Source: an uncultured Prevotellaceae bacterium
Lineage (GTDB): Bacteria > Bacteroidota > Bacteroidia > Bacteroidales > Bacteroidaceae
Direction of reading: 5' to 3'
Length of the DNA: 64,000 nucleotides
NCBI GenBank assembly: GCA_902775475.1
Contig: CACYME010000017.1
Coordinates: 58,659 to 122,658, forward strand
This document shows positions 8,025 through 16,171 of this stretch, in pieces. A program made the position numbers and the translations under genes. Numbering within the stretch: the first letter of the stretch is position 1; each line of letters begins with the position of its first letter. The notes beneath the pieces are model-generated. The model did not search any database. It had not been told where the DNA came from and worked only from the letters and a program-made list of their open reading frames with translations.

Positions 8025-9304
8025 TTTGCATGTGCCTTTGCATATTGAGCTCCTGCACCTCCGAGGTCGACGACTACTTCGAGCAGCCCGCCTCGCAGCG
8101 CCTCGCGTCCACCATCGAACGTGCCCGGCAGATTCTGCGCAGCGCCGACTACGGCTGGGAGTTCGAATACTACCCCGGCAGCGACCTTGCCTATGGCGGC
8201 ATGGTCTACACCGTTAAGTTCGACTCGCTCACCGCCACCGTGGGCTGCTCGCTCATCCCCGACAGCACCGAGACCTCGCTCTGGCGGCTGACCAACGACA
8301 ACGGCCCCGTGCTGACCTTCGACAGCTATAACTCGCTGCTCCACTACTTCGCCACGCCCAGCAGCGACGAATACGAGGCGAAGGGCGGCGAGTTCGAGTT
8401 CGTCATCGACAGCCTCTCTGCCGACTTCATCTCCCTCTACGGCAAGAAGACGCGCAACACCATGTACCTGCGCCGCCTCACCAGCAGCCCCGACGAATAT
8501 GCGCAGAAGACCATCAGCGTCTTCGACCATTTCGCCGACTCCATCCGTGGCAACATCGGCACGGCGTCCATCGTCGGGAAGACGTCGCCCACCACCCGCA
8601 GCATCAACATCGTGAGCGGCAACGACACCCTCGACGTGCACTACGCCTACACCGACCGCGGCATCCGCCTCTACCGTCCACTCACGCTCGGCGGTGTTAG
8701 CGTGCAGACGTTCGACTACAACACCGAGAGCAAGCTTTTCACTTGCAGCGACCCCGGCCGGGAAGCCATCACCTTAGAAGGCATCGCCTACCCCGCCGAC
8801 TTCATGAGCTACGCCCGCTATGAGGGCAACTACGCCCTCACTTACGGCGCCAGCTCGTCGGTCGACGTCACCCTGACGCCCAACCGCCTGGAGGGCACCT
8901 ACCTGCTCAAGGGACTCAGCCCGAAGTACGACCTCATGCTCCGCTACGACCCCGTCACCGGCGACCTGAGGCTGGGTGCACAGACCATCGGCGAGAGCAA
9001 CGGCAACACCATCTACTGGTCGGCCGTGAACTACAGCGGCGGCAGCATCCGCAACATCAACATCACCGACGAGGGGCAGTTCACCATCCGCTGGAACGGC
9101 AACCGCTTCTATCCGCGCTTCAACTTCTCGGCCACCAACTCCAAGGAGACGAATCCCGTCAACAGCGCCCTGCTCATCACCCTCTACTACAGCGACACGG
9201 GCGTTCTCACCGCCGGACTCTTCACCGACTCCGACTGGCTGACCAACGGCTCCAACCTGTTCGACAACCTGAAATCGCTCAACCGCAAGGACCGACTGGA
9301 GTAA
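7940..9304 (+). CDS. DUF4302-like lipoprotein of the SusCD operon
   Basis: 454 aa with lipobox LSSC (Cys39), predicted to be a surface or periplasmic lipoprotein. After the Cys comes TSEVDDYFEQPASQRL and a conserved-looking DYGWEFEYYPG segment, then mostly beta-strand sequence. The combination with SusC, SusD and the HExxH lipoprotein is the known setting of DUF4302 proteins; function unknown. Residues 14-28 are encoded by a GC-rich repeat that is the inverse of one just upstream of the gene. No better start lies downstream: Met31 would leave too short a signal peptide before Cys39. Confidence 0.75.
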   Translation: MKTLLKKLMTRLSKPLPSGGVGVGSWVGLCMCLCILSSCTSEVDDYFEQPASQRLASTIERARQILRSADYGWEFEYYPGSDLAYGGMVYTVKFDSLTATVGCSLIPDSTETSLWRLTNDNGPVLTFDSYNSLLHYFATPSSDEYEAKGGEFEFVIDSLSADFISLYGKKTRNTMYLRRLTSSPDEYAQKTISVFDHFADSIRGNIGTASIVGKTSPTTRSINIVSGNDTLDVHYAYTDRGIRLYRPLTLGGVSVQTFDYNTESKLFTCSDPGREAITLEGIAYPADFMSYARYEGNYALTYGASSSVDVTLTPNRLEGTYLLKGLSPKYDLMLRYDPVTGDLRLGAQTIGESNGNTIYWSAVNYSGGSIRNINITDEGQFTIRWNGNRFYPRFNFSATNSKETNPVNSALLITLYYSDTGVLTAGLFTDSDWLTNGSNLFDNLKSLNRKDRLE

Positions 9305-9456
9305 GCGGCGCTATGCGCCTAAATGATAAATGAAAAATGATAAATGATATCAATTATAGGAAAGGAATGAACAACTATCAACTGACAAACAAACAGCAAA
9401 GCAACAAATGGTGGATGATATCATTTATCATTTATCTGTTATCCTTTAGCATGGCG
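9305..9456. repeat. AT-rich inverted repeat pair bracketing the BACON-like gene start
   Basis: Right after the DUF4302-like stop there is a hairpin (GGCGCtatGCGCC, 9307-9319) followed by CTAAATGATAAATG. The block 9335-9352 is an exact 18-bp reverse complement of 9416-9433 (TGATATCATTTATCATTT), and weaker complementarity continues outward. The chosen ATG (9367) lies in the 63-nt loop. The downstream arm encodes ISFIIYLLSFS of the signal peptide. Confidence 0.85.
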
Positions 9457-10473
9457 TTCACATCGTGCGCCGATGACGACCTGAAGGGCTACGTGCCCGA
9501 GGTGTCGTCCATCCGCATCGTGCAGAACGACCTGCTCTTCAGTGCCGAGGGCAGCAGCTCCATCGTCATTGTCGAGGCCGACGGCATGATTAGTGCCAGC
9601 ACCGATGCCGACTGGTGCCAGGCCACCGTCAGCGGCCGCACCGTCACCATCAACGTGGAAGCCAACACGGACTTCAGCGGGCGCAACGCCCTGCTCACCA
9701 TCAGCGCCGGCGATGCCCGCCGCCAGCTGCCCGTCCAGCAACAGGGCATGGTGCTCGACCTGCCACTGACCACCACGAGCCATTACTCGCCCATCGGTGG
9801 CGACGAGTTCTCGCTGACCATCCACCACAGCCTGCCCGTCGAAGCCACGTCGCCCCAGTCGTGGATTCACCCCGTGATGGAGGGCAACACGCTGCGCATC
9901 ACCGTCGACAGCAACGCTGGCGGCCACATCCGCCGCGGCGTGGTGGCCTGTGCCTGTGGTGACTACCGCGACACACTGCGCATCGGGCAGTACGACATGC
10001 AGAACGACGTGATAGGCTCCTACTACCTGATGGGCTACTACGGCGGCAACGGCGGCACGGCCACCGCCACCCGCTTCGACATCCTGCTGCGCAACGACAG
10101 CCTCTTCATGCACTGGCCCCAGGAGCACTATGCCGATGCCTACGTCCACCTGCCCTTCGACCGCCCGTCGTGCACGCTCTTCATTCCCTCGGGCTTCACG
10201 CTCTATGAAGACGAGCGCAGCATCGTCAACGGCTTCTTCTACGACACCAACGGCCGCGTCGCCACGGCGGCAGGCGCCGGCGTCAACGCGCAGCTCTACT
10301 ACTCCGAGAGCACGGGCTACAACACCGCCCGCCCCGTCATGGCCAACTGGCCGGGCCACGAGCTCAGCGGCTTCATCCTGCGCAACACCTCCATCGTCTC
10401 CACCACGCTCCTGCAGCTGGCCAGCCCCGTGCTGCTCCGCGTAGGCCCCGCTGGCACCACCCTCGACAATTAA
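9367..10473 (+). CDS. BACON-domain-like lipoprotein of the SusCD operon
   Basis: 368 aa from the ATG at 9367, preceded by AGGAAAGGA. Lipobox AFTSC (Cys34), followed by an acidic ADDD stretch as in surface-exposed Bacteroidetes lipoproteins. Residues about 50-190 hold two Ig-like repeats: the first contains WCQATVSGRTVTINVEAN and NALLTISAGDARRQLPVQQ, the second SWIHPVMEGNTLRITVDSN and GVVACACGDYRDTLRIGQ. This W-x-n-T-I-x-V pattern is that of BACON modules. The C-terminal 170 residues are beta-rich and unassigned. It is the last gene of the operon. A substrate-binding role is inference. An upstream in-frame start at 9337 is less likely. Confidence 0.75.
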   Translation: MNNYQLTNKQQSNKWWMISFIIYLLSFSMAFTSCADDDLKGYVPEVSSIRIVQNDLLFSAEGSSSIVIVEADGMISASTDADWCQATVSGRTVTINVEANTDFSGRNALLTISAGDARRQLPVQQQGMVLDLPLTTTSHYSPIGGDEFSLTIHHSLPVEATSPQSWIHPVMEGNTLRITVDSNAGGHIRRGVVACACGDYRDTLRIGQYDMQNDVIGSYYLMGYYGGNGGTATATRFDILLRNDSLFMHWPQEHYADAYVHLPFDRPSCTLFIPSGFTLYEDERSIVNGFFYDTNGRVATAAGAGVNAQLYYSESTGYNTARPVMANWPGHELSGFILRNTSIVSTTLLQLASPVLLRVGPAGTTLDN

Positions 10474-10516
10474 CAGCTGACCGCATTTATTATTGATACA
10501 AACATTGTCTTTTTGA

Positions 10517-10648
10517 CAACGAATTTATACGAATTACACGAATTGAGCGAATTGCACGTAATCGCTCAGCACTTTTACAAAGGAGCACAGCGACGACTAA
10601 ATGAAAAGTAGCGCGCAGCCCCATTCGTGTAATTCGTAGAATTCGTTG
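10517..10648. repeat. ATTCGT-rich inverted repeat flanking a 76-bp core
   Basis: Positions 10517-10545 (containing ACGAATTACACGAATT) and 10622-10648 (containing ATTCGTGTAATTCGT) are near-exact reverse complements. They enclose a GC-richer core with no gene. It looks like a small non-autonomous inverted-repeat element or a repeat-derived terminator of the SusCD operon. Confidence 0.65.
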
Positions 10649-10779
10649 TTTATATTATTGCGCACAAAGAAACGCCAGGCAGCTCGAAAGACCTCTCGCT
10701 TCCCCACAGCAGCAGGGATGAGAGGAAAAAGGCGGCGACAAATGGGGACCAGGCCACACCGGAGTGGGAAAAAAGCCTC

Positions 10780-10880
10780 GCCTTTTCCGTTGGCAGCGGA
10801 CGGGGACGATATTGGCAGCGGCCGCTGCCAATAATGGCAGCGGGCGGGAAAAACAATGGCAGCGCCCGCTGCCTTCCGTC
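10780..10880. repeat. Cluster of GGCAGCGG palindromes
   Basis: Contains the perfect palindrome TTGGCAGCGGCCGCTGCCAA (about 10814-10833), then ATGGCAGCGGGCGG, then ATGGCAGCGCCCGCTGCC about 30 bp later. The related string ATGGCAACGGGCG occurs in the hairpin at 32109-32153. The region 10474-11017 has no credible gene; ORFs in it are repeat-derived. Confidence 0.6.
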
Positions 10881-10938
10881 AACAGCTATATCATTGCCAA
10901 AAAAAATTGAACGCCCGTTTTACATTTTCATGTTTTTT

Positions 10939-10970
10939 TTTGGCTTTTCAGAATAAAATGCTTAACTTTG
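10939..10970 (+). promoter_or_regulatory. Promoter of the first Omp28-like gene
   Basis: TTTG (10939-10942) and TAACTTTG (10963-10970) are separated by 20 bp, a good Bacteroidetes promoter. The gene starts 47 bp downstream. Confidence 0.7.
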
Positions 10971-11017
10971 CCCCTCCGAAAGTTATAGCTTAACACCACT
11001 AATCGAAGAAACAAATA

Positions 11018-12058
11018 ATGAACAGACTCGCGACAGGCCTGCTGTTGGTGCTTTTTGCCCTTTCTTCCTGCCCGCTCCGTGCGCAGGAGGCGTTTGTGAG
11101 GCGCTCTGTGGTGGAGGAATTCACCGGCACATGGTGCGGCAACTGTCCGCGCGGCATCGTCGGCATGCAGCGGCTGGCCGAAGACTTCGGCGACCGCTTC
11201 ATCGGCATTGCCATCCACACCGGCGTGGGCGAGCCGATGCTCATCCCCACCTATCCCGACGTGAAGACCGACCTGATGCCCGGCAGCGGAGCCCCCTGCT
11301 GCGCCATCGACCGCGTGAAGTTCAAGTTCGACCCCTATGCCGGCAGCGGGCGACGCGGCTACAACCACTACGGCATCGACCAGGACTTCGCCGCCGCCCT
11401 GGCCGTGCCCACCGAGGCAAAGGTGGAGCTGACGGCCCAGTGGGACGACGAATACCAGTGGGACGTGCGCTTCAACGTCGTCACCACCTTCAACATCGAC
11501 AGCCCCACGGCCCCCTACCGCCTCGTCATGGTGCTCACCGAGGACGGCCTGACGGGCACCGACGACAGCTGGCGACAGACCAACTACTACTCGCTCGACT
11601 ATGAGGCCGGCACCGGAGCCAACTTTGCCGACGACGACATGAAGGCATGGCGCGAGGCACCCTACCACGTGGAGAACGTGGTCTACAACCACGTGGCCGT
11701 GAACACTATGGGCATCCGCAGCGGCATTGCAGGCAGCATCAGCGCCCCCATCGTGGCCTGGCAGCCGCAGACCTTCTCCAGCACGCTGACCACGCTGGCC
11801 AGCCACGCCCAGCGCATCATCCAGGACAAGAACCGCCTCAGCGCCGTCGTCATGCTCATCAACACCGAGACGGGACAGGTGGTCAACGCCGCCAAGGCTC
11901 CCGTGGCTCCTTATGGGCAGAGCGGCATCAGGGACTTAGAACCTCGTACAGCTGACGATGCGCTCCCCGCCGGAAAGGCCTACGACCTGCAGGGACGCCA
12001 GCAGCCCTCATCGCACAAGGGAATATACATCAGGAACGGAAAGAAACAATTACGATAA
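11018..12058 (+). CDS. Omp28-like secreted protein with thioredoxin-type CxxC
   Basis: 346 aa. An N-terminal signal sequence (LLLVLFALSSC...LRAQ) is followed by EEFTGTWCGNCPRG, placing a redox-type CGNC at residues 40-43 in a thioredoxin-like setting, as in Omp28-related proteins. A second conserved segment is APCCAIDRVKF. LSSC18 could act as a lipobox, or cleavage could follow LRAQ; the sequence does not decide. The C-terminus (YDLQGRQQPSSHKGIYIRNGKKQLR, in parts) is a tail shared with three neighbouring proteins and may be a surface-sorting signal. A disulfide-handling role in the envelope is inference. Confidence 0.8.
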   Translation: MNRLATGLLLVLFALSSCPLRAQEAFVRRSVVEEFTGTWCGNCPRGIVGMQRLAEDFGDRFIGIAIHTGVGEPMLIPTYPDVKTDLMPGSGAPCCAIDRVKFKFDPYAGSGRRGYNHYGIDQDFAAALAVPTEAKVELTAQWDDEYQWDVRFNVVTTFNIDSPTAPYRLVMVLTEDGLTGTDDSWRQTNYYSLDYEAGTGANFADDDMKAWREAPYHVENVVYNHVAVNTMGIRSGIAGSISAPIVAWQPQTFSSTLTTLASHAQRIIQDKNRLSAVVMLINTETGQVVNAAKAPVAPYGQSGIRDLEPRTADDALPAGKAYDLQGRQQPSSHKGIYIRNGKKQLR

Positions 12059-12068
12059 ACCATCAGAT

Positions 12069-13526
12069 ATGAAGAAATTCTTTACTCAGACATTTGCCAC
12101 ACTATTGCTTACCACGCTGGCCCTGAGCACCACACAGCAGGTGCAGGCGCAGGACGACGTCGACGTGGTGGGCTATGCCAACTTATTCATCAAGGTGAAA
12201 GCCGTTCCCCAGGGCGGCGGCCAGGTGTTCCCCTTCTACCAGGAGTCGAACATCAAGGTATGGCGCGACGAATGGAACTTCAAGCAGCCCGTGCCCGTAG
12301 GCAGCATGATGGACACCTACTTCACCATGCTCTATCTCTATGCCAAGCCCAGCCTCGATGCCGGCTATACCTTCGCAGGATGGTATCTTGACGACGGCGA
12401 CGGCGAGTTCGACATGGACAAGGACCAGCTGCTGAGCGACAAGGAAGAATACCTCAACCTGATGACCATCGACGACGAAGCCAGCGTCTATGCCACGCAG
12501 GCCGAGGCCCGTGCCGGAGCGTTCCCCAGCGAGCCCACCGACGTGGTGTTTGCCTACTTCAGCCGGGGAGCCCGCGTGGCCCTGTCGTACTATCAGGACG
12601 ACTACCTCGACCTGCACGCCAACTGCGGCACCGTGTGGATCAGCAAGAAAGTGAACGAGCCCGGCGACGAGGTCACCGTGCGTGCCATCGCCAACGACGG
12701 CTACCACTTCGAATACTGGCAGGACGCCAGCGAGATGGGCAACATCATCAGCCGCGAGAACCCCTACACCTTCACCGTGAAGGGCGGCGAATGCCTCTAT
12801 GCCTACTTCACGGCCGACGACAGCCCCGTGTTCAACCTGCCTGAGGAGGGCGGATTCGTCGTGGCCAACCTCAACCAGCCGTGGGTGCCCACCGACGAGA
12901 GCCTGAAGAACGGCGCCATGGTGCTGGTGCTGGAGGGCGAGGACATGAAGCGCACGGCCGACGGCAAGGTCTATCTCGACATGAGCAGCGAGGACGCCCA
13001 AATCAACGTCACGCAGTGGCAGAATGCGCCCTCCATCATCTACGGCAAGGGAGAGGTGCGCTTCGCCTACAAGCTGAAGTACGGCGTTGCCCGCAGCAAC
13101 AACGCCCTGGTGCGCTGGAGCGGCAACAAGGGCGCCAGCCTCTCGGGCGACGTCATCTACGTCTATGTCTTCATCCCCGAGCTGGGGGCCTTCATCCAGT
13201 ATGGCACCACGGACGAGTTCAACGTCAACGCCACGCCCACCGTGCAGGTGCCGGCCAGCGTGGCCTACTTCTCCATGTCGGCCTTCGACCTGACCGATGC
13301 CCAGGGCAACATCCCCACCGTCATCGGACTCTCGCCCGAGACCTACGACCAGGGCATCGCCGGACGCGACAACGCCCTGGAGCAGCTGGCCAGCATCAGC
13401 GGCGCACAGCTCAACGCCACGTCCCTGCAGGGCCAGAAAGCCTACACGCTGAGCGGCGTGGAGGTGAAGCTGACCGGCCAGAAGGGCGTCTTCATCGTCA
13501 ACGGCAAGAAGGTGGTGCTGCACTAA
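12069..13526 (+). CDS. Secreted protein with InlB-B-repeat-like domain
   Basis: 485 aa from the ATG at 12069, 10 bp after the preceding gene, so probably the same transcript. Signal peptide MKKFFTQTFATLLLTTLALS with cleavage after VQAQ. Residues about 185-255 contain GDEVTVRAIANDGYHFEYW followed by NPYTFTVKGGECLYAYF, the pattern of divergent InlB B-repeats found in bacterial surface proteins. The rest is unassigned and beta-rich. The C-terminus (LSGVEVKLTGQKGVFIVNGK) is the same type of tail as in its neighbours. Function unknown; a cell-surface location is likely. Confidence 0.75.
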   Translation: MKKFFTQTFATLLLTTLALSTTQQVQAQDDVDVVGYANLFIKVKAVPQGGGQVFPFYQESNIKVWRDEWNFKQPVPVGSMMDTYFTMLYLYAKPSLDAGYTFAGWYLDDGDGEFDMDKDQLLSDKEEYLNLMTIDDEASVYATQAEARAGAFPSEPTDVVFAYFSRGARVALSYYQDDYLDLHANCGTVWISKKVNEPGDEVTVRAIANDGYHFEYWQDASEMGNIISRENPYTFTVKGGECLYAYFTADDSPVFNLPEEGGFVVANLNQPWVPTDESLKNGAMVLVLEGEDMKRTADGKVYLDMSSEDAQINVTQWQNAPSIIYGKGEVRFAYKLKYGVARSNNALVRWSGNKGASLSGDVIYVYVFIPELGAFIQYGTTDEFNVNATPTVQVPASVAYFSMSAFDLTDAQGNIPTVIGLSPETYDQGIAGRDNALEQLASISGAQLNATSLQGQKAYTLSGVEVKLTGQKGVFIVNGKKVVLH

Positions 13527-13587
13527 TCACGGAATAACTAACATCTATTTTTAATTAACTTTATTTATTAACTAAAACAAAAAGCTT

Positions 13588-15987
13588 ATGAGAAATCTTT
13601 TCACCAAGGCAAAGGCTGTGCTCTTAGTATGCGCAGCTTTGTTCTCTGCCAACCTGGCTTTCGCCGAGACAGGCACAGAGACCGAAGCCGACCAGCAGAA
13701 CGGCAACAAGAACACCACTGCTGAGGGCCAGAGCTACTTCATCGACGGAACCTACATTGCCGGAACAGGCTCAGCCAGTGCACCTCCCATGACGAGCAAA
13801 GGCCTGAAGTTCCGCACAGGCCAGAACGGCGGAACGCTGGAGTTCACCGTCAGAGAGGGCTACACCGTCACACGCCTCTACATGGCCGCCGTGGGCAACT
13901 ACGACAAGACCGACGCTTCCATCGACCAGTTTATCAACGTCACCAAGGTGGAGGCCGACGGTGTCGAGGTGCCTTTCACCGGCGGTGCTTTTCCAGCCAA
14001 GGGAGCTGCCGAGGCTGGCGAACTGACCATTGAGAACATTGCCGCCACGCAGAAGATCGTGCTCACCTTCGACAACAGCAATGCCGCCGGCACGCAGATC
14101 AACGCATCGTGGGCCATCGACTGGCAGCGTCCCGATGCCACTGAGCCCACCATCACCGTGACGCCCAATGACATCAACCTCATCCCCGGTGCCACCTATC
14201 AGCTGCGCGCTCACATCGACCCGCCATCGTTCACCACGCACTGGGAGAGCTACGGCGCAGATATTGCCACAGTCGATGAAAATGGACTCGTGACCGCCGT
14301 CAGCCAGGGCATGACGACCATCATGAACGTGTGGGACGAGGATCCCAACGTCCACGGGTCTGCCTACGTAACCGTTAACGAATTCGACCCCGAGAACCTC
14401 GACCTCGTGAAGAGCTTTGACTTCACCACGATGGGCGACATGACGCTCACCATCGAGAGCGAGGCCGCCGGTGCCATCTGGAACGAGGCTAACAACAAGC
14501 CCAACAACGTGTTCTTCTGCACCAACGAGGGCTTGCAGGACATCGCCGTGCAGGCTGTGGAGTCGGGCAACAAGGGCTGGAGCATCGTCGACGGCGTTGG
14601 TCTGAAGCTGGCCAGCGGTGCAGGCCGTTGCGCTGCCATCGGCCACCTCACCGCCGGACAGATGGTGGAAATCATCTACACGGGTAACAGCTTCTACACC
14701 GGAAGCCACGACGACGCCGTGCGCAAGGACGATGGCGCAGAGAAGATGGCCATCAACGAGGGCGTGGGCCGTGCCATCTACATGATGTTAGAGGACGGCA
14801 TGCTCGGCTTCGAGATTGAAAAGGGCAAGGCCGTCGAGATAATCAACGTCTACGATACTTTCACACTGAGCCACGAGGCCTACATCGAGTTCGACAAGAG
14901 CCGTCTGGAAAACTGGAAGTTCCCCAGCTATGTGACTCCCGGCACTGAGATTGCCATCCCCTACTACGTACAGACCTACGTGGCCGACCTGGAGAACGTC
15001 GTCGTCAGCCTCATCGTTAACGGCGAGGTGGCTGATAGACAGGAGATTGGCGACGTAATCATCGACGAGGAAATGGGCGAAGGCACCGGCCTCGGACAGT
15101 TCACCTACACCGCTGCCGAGGAAGGCGAGCTGACCATCAAGTTGCTGCTCAGCTTCGACGGCTCTGACAACAACGAGGGTAAGAATGAGACTGAAGAGGT
15201 GGTCATCACCGTGAGCAGCGAGGGTCCCGAAGCTCCTGTGCTGGAGAACATCGCTGCCCTGAAGGCCTACACTGGCGACATCAGCAACGTGGTGGTGACG
15301 CTGAACGATGCCAAGGTGACCTATGCAGGTACTGTGCAGAGCTTAGACATGACCACATGGGAACCCGTCGAGGTTGACGTGGTGGTCTTCGAGGATGCTT
15401 CGGCAGGTATCATGTTCCAGGGCTCTGGCCTCGGCAACTTTGTGTCGGCAGGGCAGGTCCTCAACGGACAGCTGGCTCTGGGCAACGTTGAGTCTGTATG
15501 GGGCGACATCAGTGCCAAGCTGACCGAGAGTGGCATCGAGGGAGTGACAGTCACCGATGGCGAAGTAGCTCCGCTGGTGCTCAGCGACGACAACCTGCTT
15601 GAGTATCTTGCAGCTCCCGACTGGCACCTGGTAGAGCTCGCTGACGTTACCTTCAAGGTGGTCGCTGGCGAGTATAGTGAAAACACTTACCTGGTCAGCG
15701 ATCAGATAGGCGAAATCGGCATCATGGACGTGCTCGGCGCAAACGTTGAGATTCCCGAAGGTGCCATGAAGGCCGACACCGCCGTTGGCTATGTCTATTC
15801 TTTATATGGTGGTATGATTACCGCCTTCCAGCCCGTCTCCTTCACTAACCTCGTCACCACTGGCGTAGAGTACATGAAGGCCAATGCTGCTGCCGACGCT
15901 CCCATGTACAACCTCAACGGTGTTCGCGTGGCTGCTCCTCAGAAGGGCATCTACATCCAGAACGGCAAGAAGGTGGTGGTGAAGTAA
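13588..15987 (+). CDS. Large secreted protein with bacterial Ig-like (BIG2) domain
   Basis: 799 aa. Signal peptide to about residue 26 (ANLAFAE). Residues about 190-265 form a BIG2-like module (ITVTPNDINLIPGATYQL ... DENGLVTAVSQGMTTI). Further beta-rich repeats follow, and a region after residue 560 (VVVTLNDAKVTYAGTVQSL) resembles OB-like or lamin-tail-like surface modules, without firm assignment. The protein ends YNLNGVRVAAPQKGIYIQNG then KKVVVK, the clearest copy of the Prevotella-type tail in this window. It is preceded by a 60-bp AT-rich leader (13527-13587) in which no clear promoter is seen. Function unknown. Confidence 0.75.
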   Translation: MRNLFTKAKAVLLVCAALFSANLAFAETGTETEADQQNGNKNTTAEGQSYFIDGTYIAGTGSASAPPMTSKGLKFRTGQNGGTLEFTVREGYTVTRLYMAAVGNYDKTDASIDQFINVTKVEADGVEVPFTGGAFPAKGAAEAGELTIENIAATQKIVLTFDNSNAAGTQINASWAIDWQRPDATEPTITVTPNDINLIPGATYQLRAHIDPPSFTTHWESYGADIATVDENGLVTAVSQGMTTIMNVWDEDPNVHGSAYVTVNEFDPENLDLVKSFDFTTMGDMTLTIESEAAGAIWNEANNKPNNVFFCTNEGLQDIAVQAVESGNKGWSIVDGVGLKLASGAGRCAAIGHLTAGQMVEIIYTGNSFYTGSHDDAVRKDDGAEKMAINEGVGRAIYMMLEDGMLGFEIEKGKAVEIINVYDTFTLSHEAYIEFDKSRLENWKFPSYVTPGTEIAIPYYVQTYVADLENVVVSLIVNGEVADRQEIGDVIIDEEMGEGTGLGQFTYTAAEEGELTIKLLLSFDGSDNNEGKNETEEVVITVSSEGPEAPVLENIAALKAYTGDISNVVVTLNDAKVTYAGTVQSLDMTTWEPVEVDVVVFEDASAGIMFQGSGLGNFVSAGQVLNGQLALGNVESVWGDISAKLTESGIEGVTVTDGEVAPLVLSDDNLLEYLAAPDWHLVELADVTFKVVAGEYSENTYLVSDQIGEIGIMDVLGANVEIPEGAMKADTAVGYVYSLYGGMITAFQPVSFTNLVTTGVEYMKANAAADAPMYNLNGVRVAAPQKGIYIQNGKKVVVK

Positions 15988-16032
15988 TCACTGCGCCCGG
16001 CCTCTATCATCGAGGCCCGCCTGTCTCTCTAT

Positions 16033-16051
16033 GCTGCGACAGTGTCGCAGC
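16033..16051. repeat. GCTGCGAC palindrome, copy 1
   Basis: GCTGCGACagtGTCGCAGC, a perfect 8-bp stem with a 3-nt loop, flanked by CTAT on the left. The same unit (with GCATAG on the other side, so opposite orientation) occurs at 34447-34465 and 37790-37808. Confidence 0.8.
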
Positions 16052-16055
16052 CACC

Positions 16056-16102
16056 GGCTGCTCCGCCACACACGGGGTAGCCTTTTTTTTAATCTTTTTT
16101 TT
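16056..16102 (+). terminator. Intrinsic terminator after the BIG2 protein gene
   Basis: GGCTGCTCCG (16056-16065) pairs with CGGGGTAGCC (16073-16082) in a 10-bp stem with two G-U pairs, followed at once by eight T and then a second T-run. A weaker hairpin (GGCCTC/GAGGCC, 15999-16017) lies just upstream. Confidence 0.75.
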
Positions 16103-16113
16103 AGCCCATATTC

Positions 16114-16144
16114 TTTGCCGTCTCGCTGTTTTTGTGTAAATTTG
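16114..16144 (+). promoter_or_regulatory. Promoter of the second Omp28-like gene
   Basis: TTTG (16114-16117), a 19-bp spacer, then TAAATTTG (16137-16144). The gene begins 27 bp further on. It lies just after the terminator of the upstream unit. Confidence 0.7.
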
Positions 16145-16171
16145 CACTTTCATTAGAGAGCATCATTTCAC

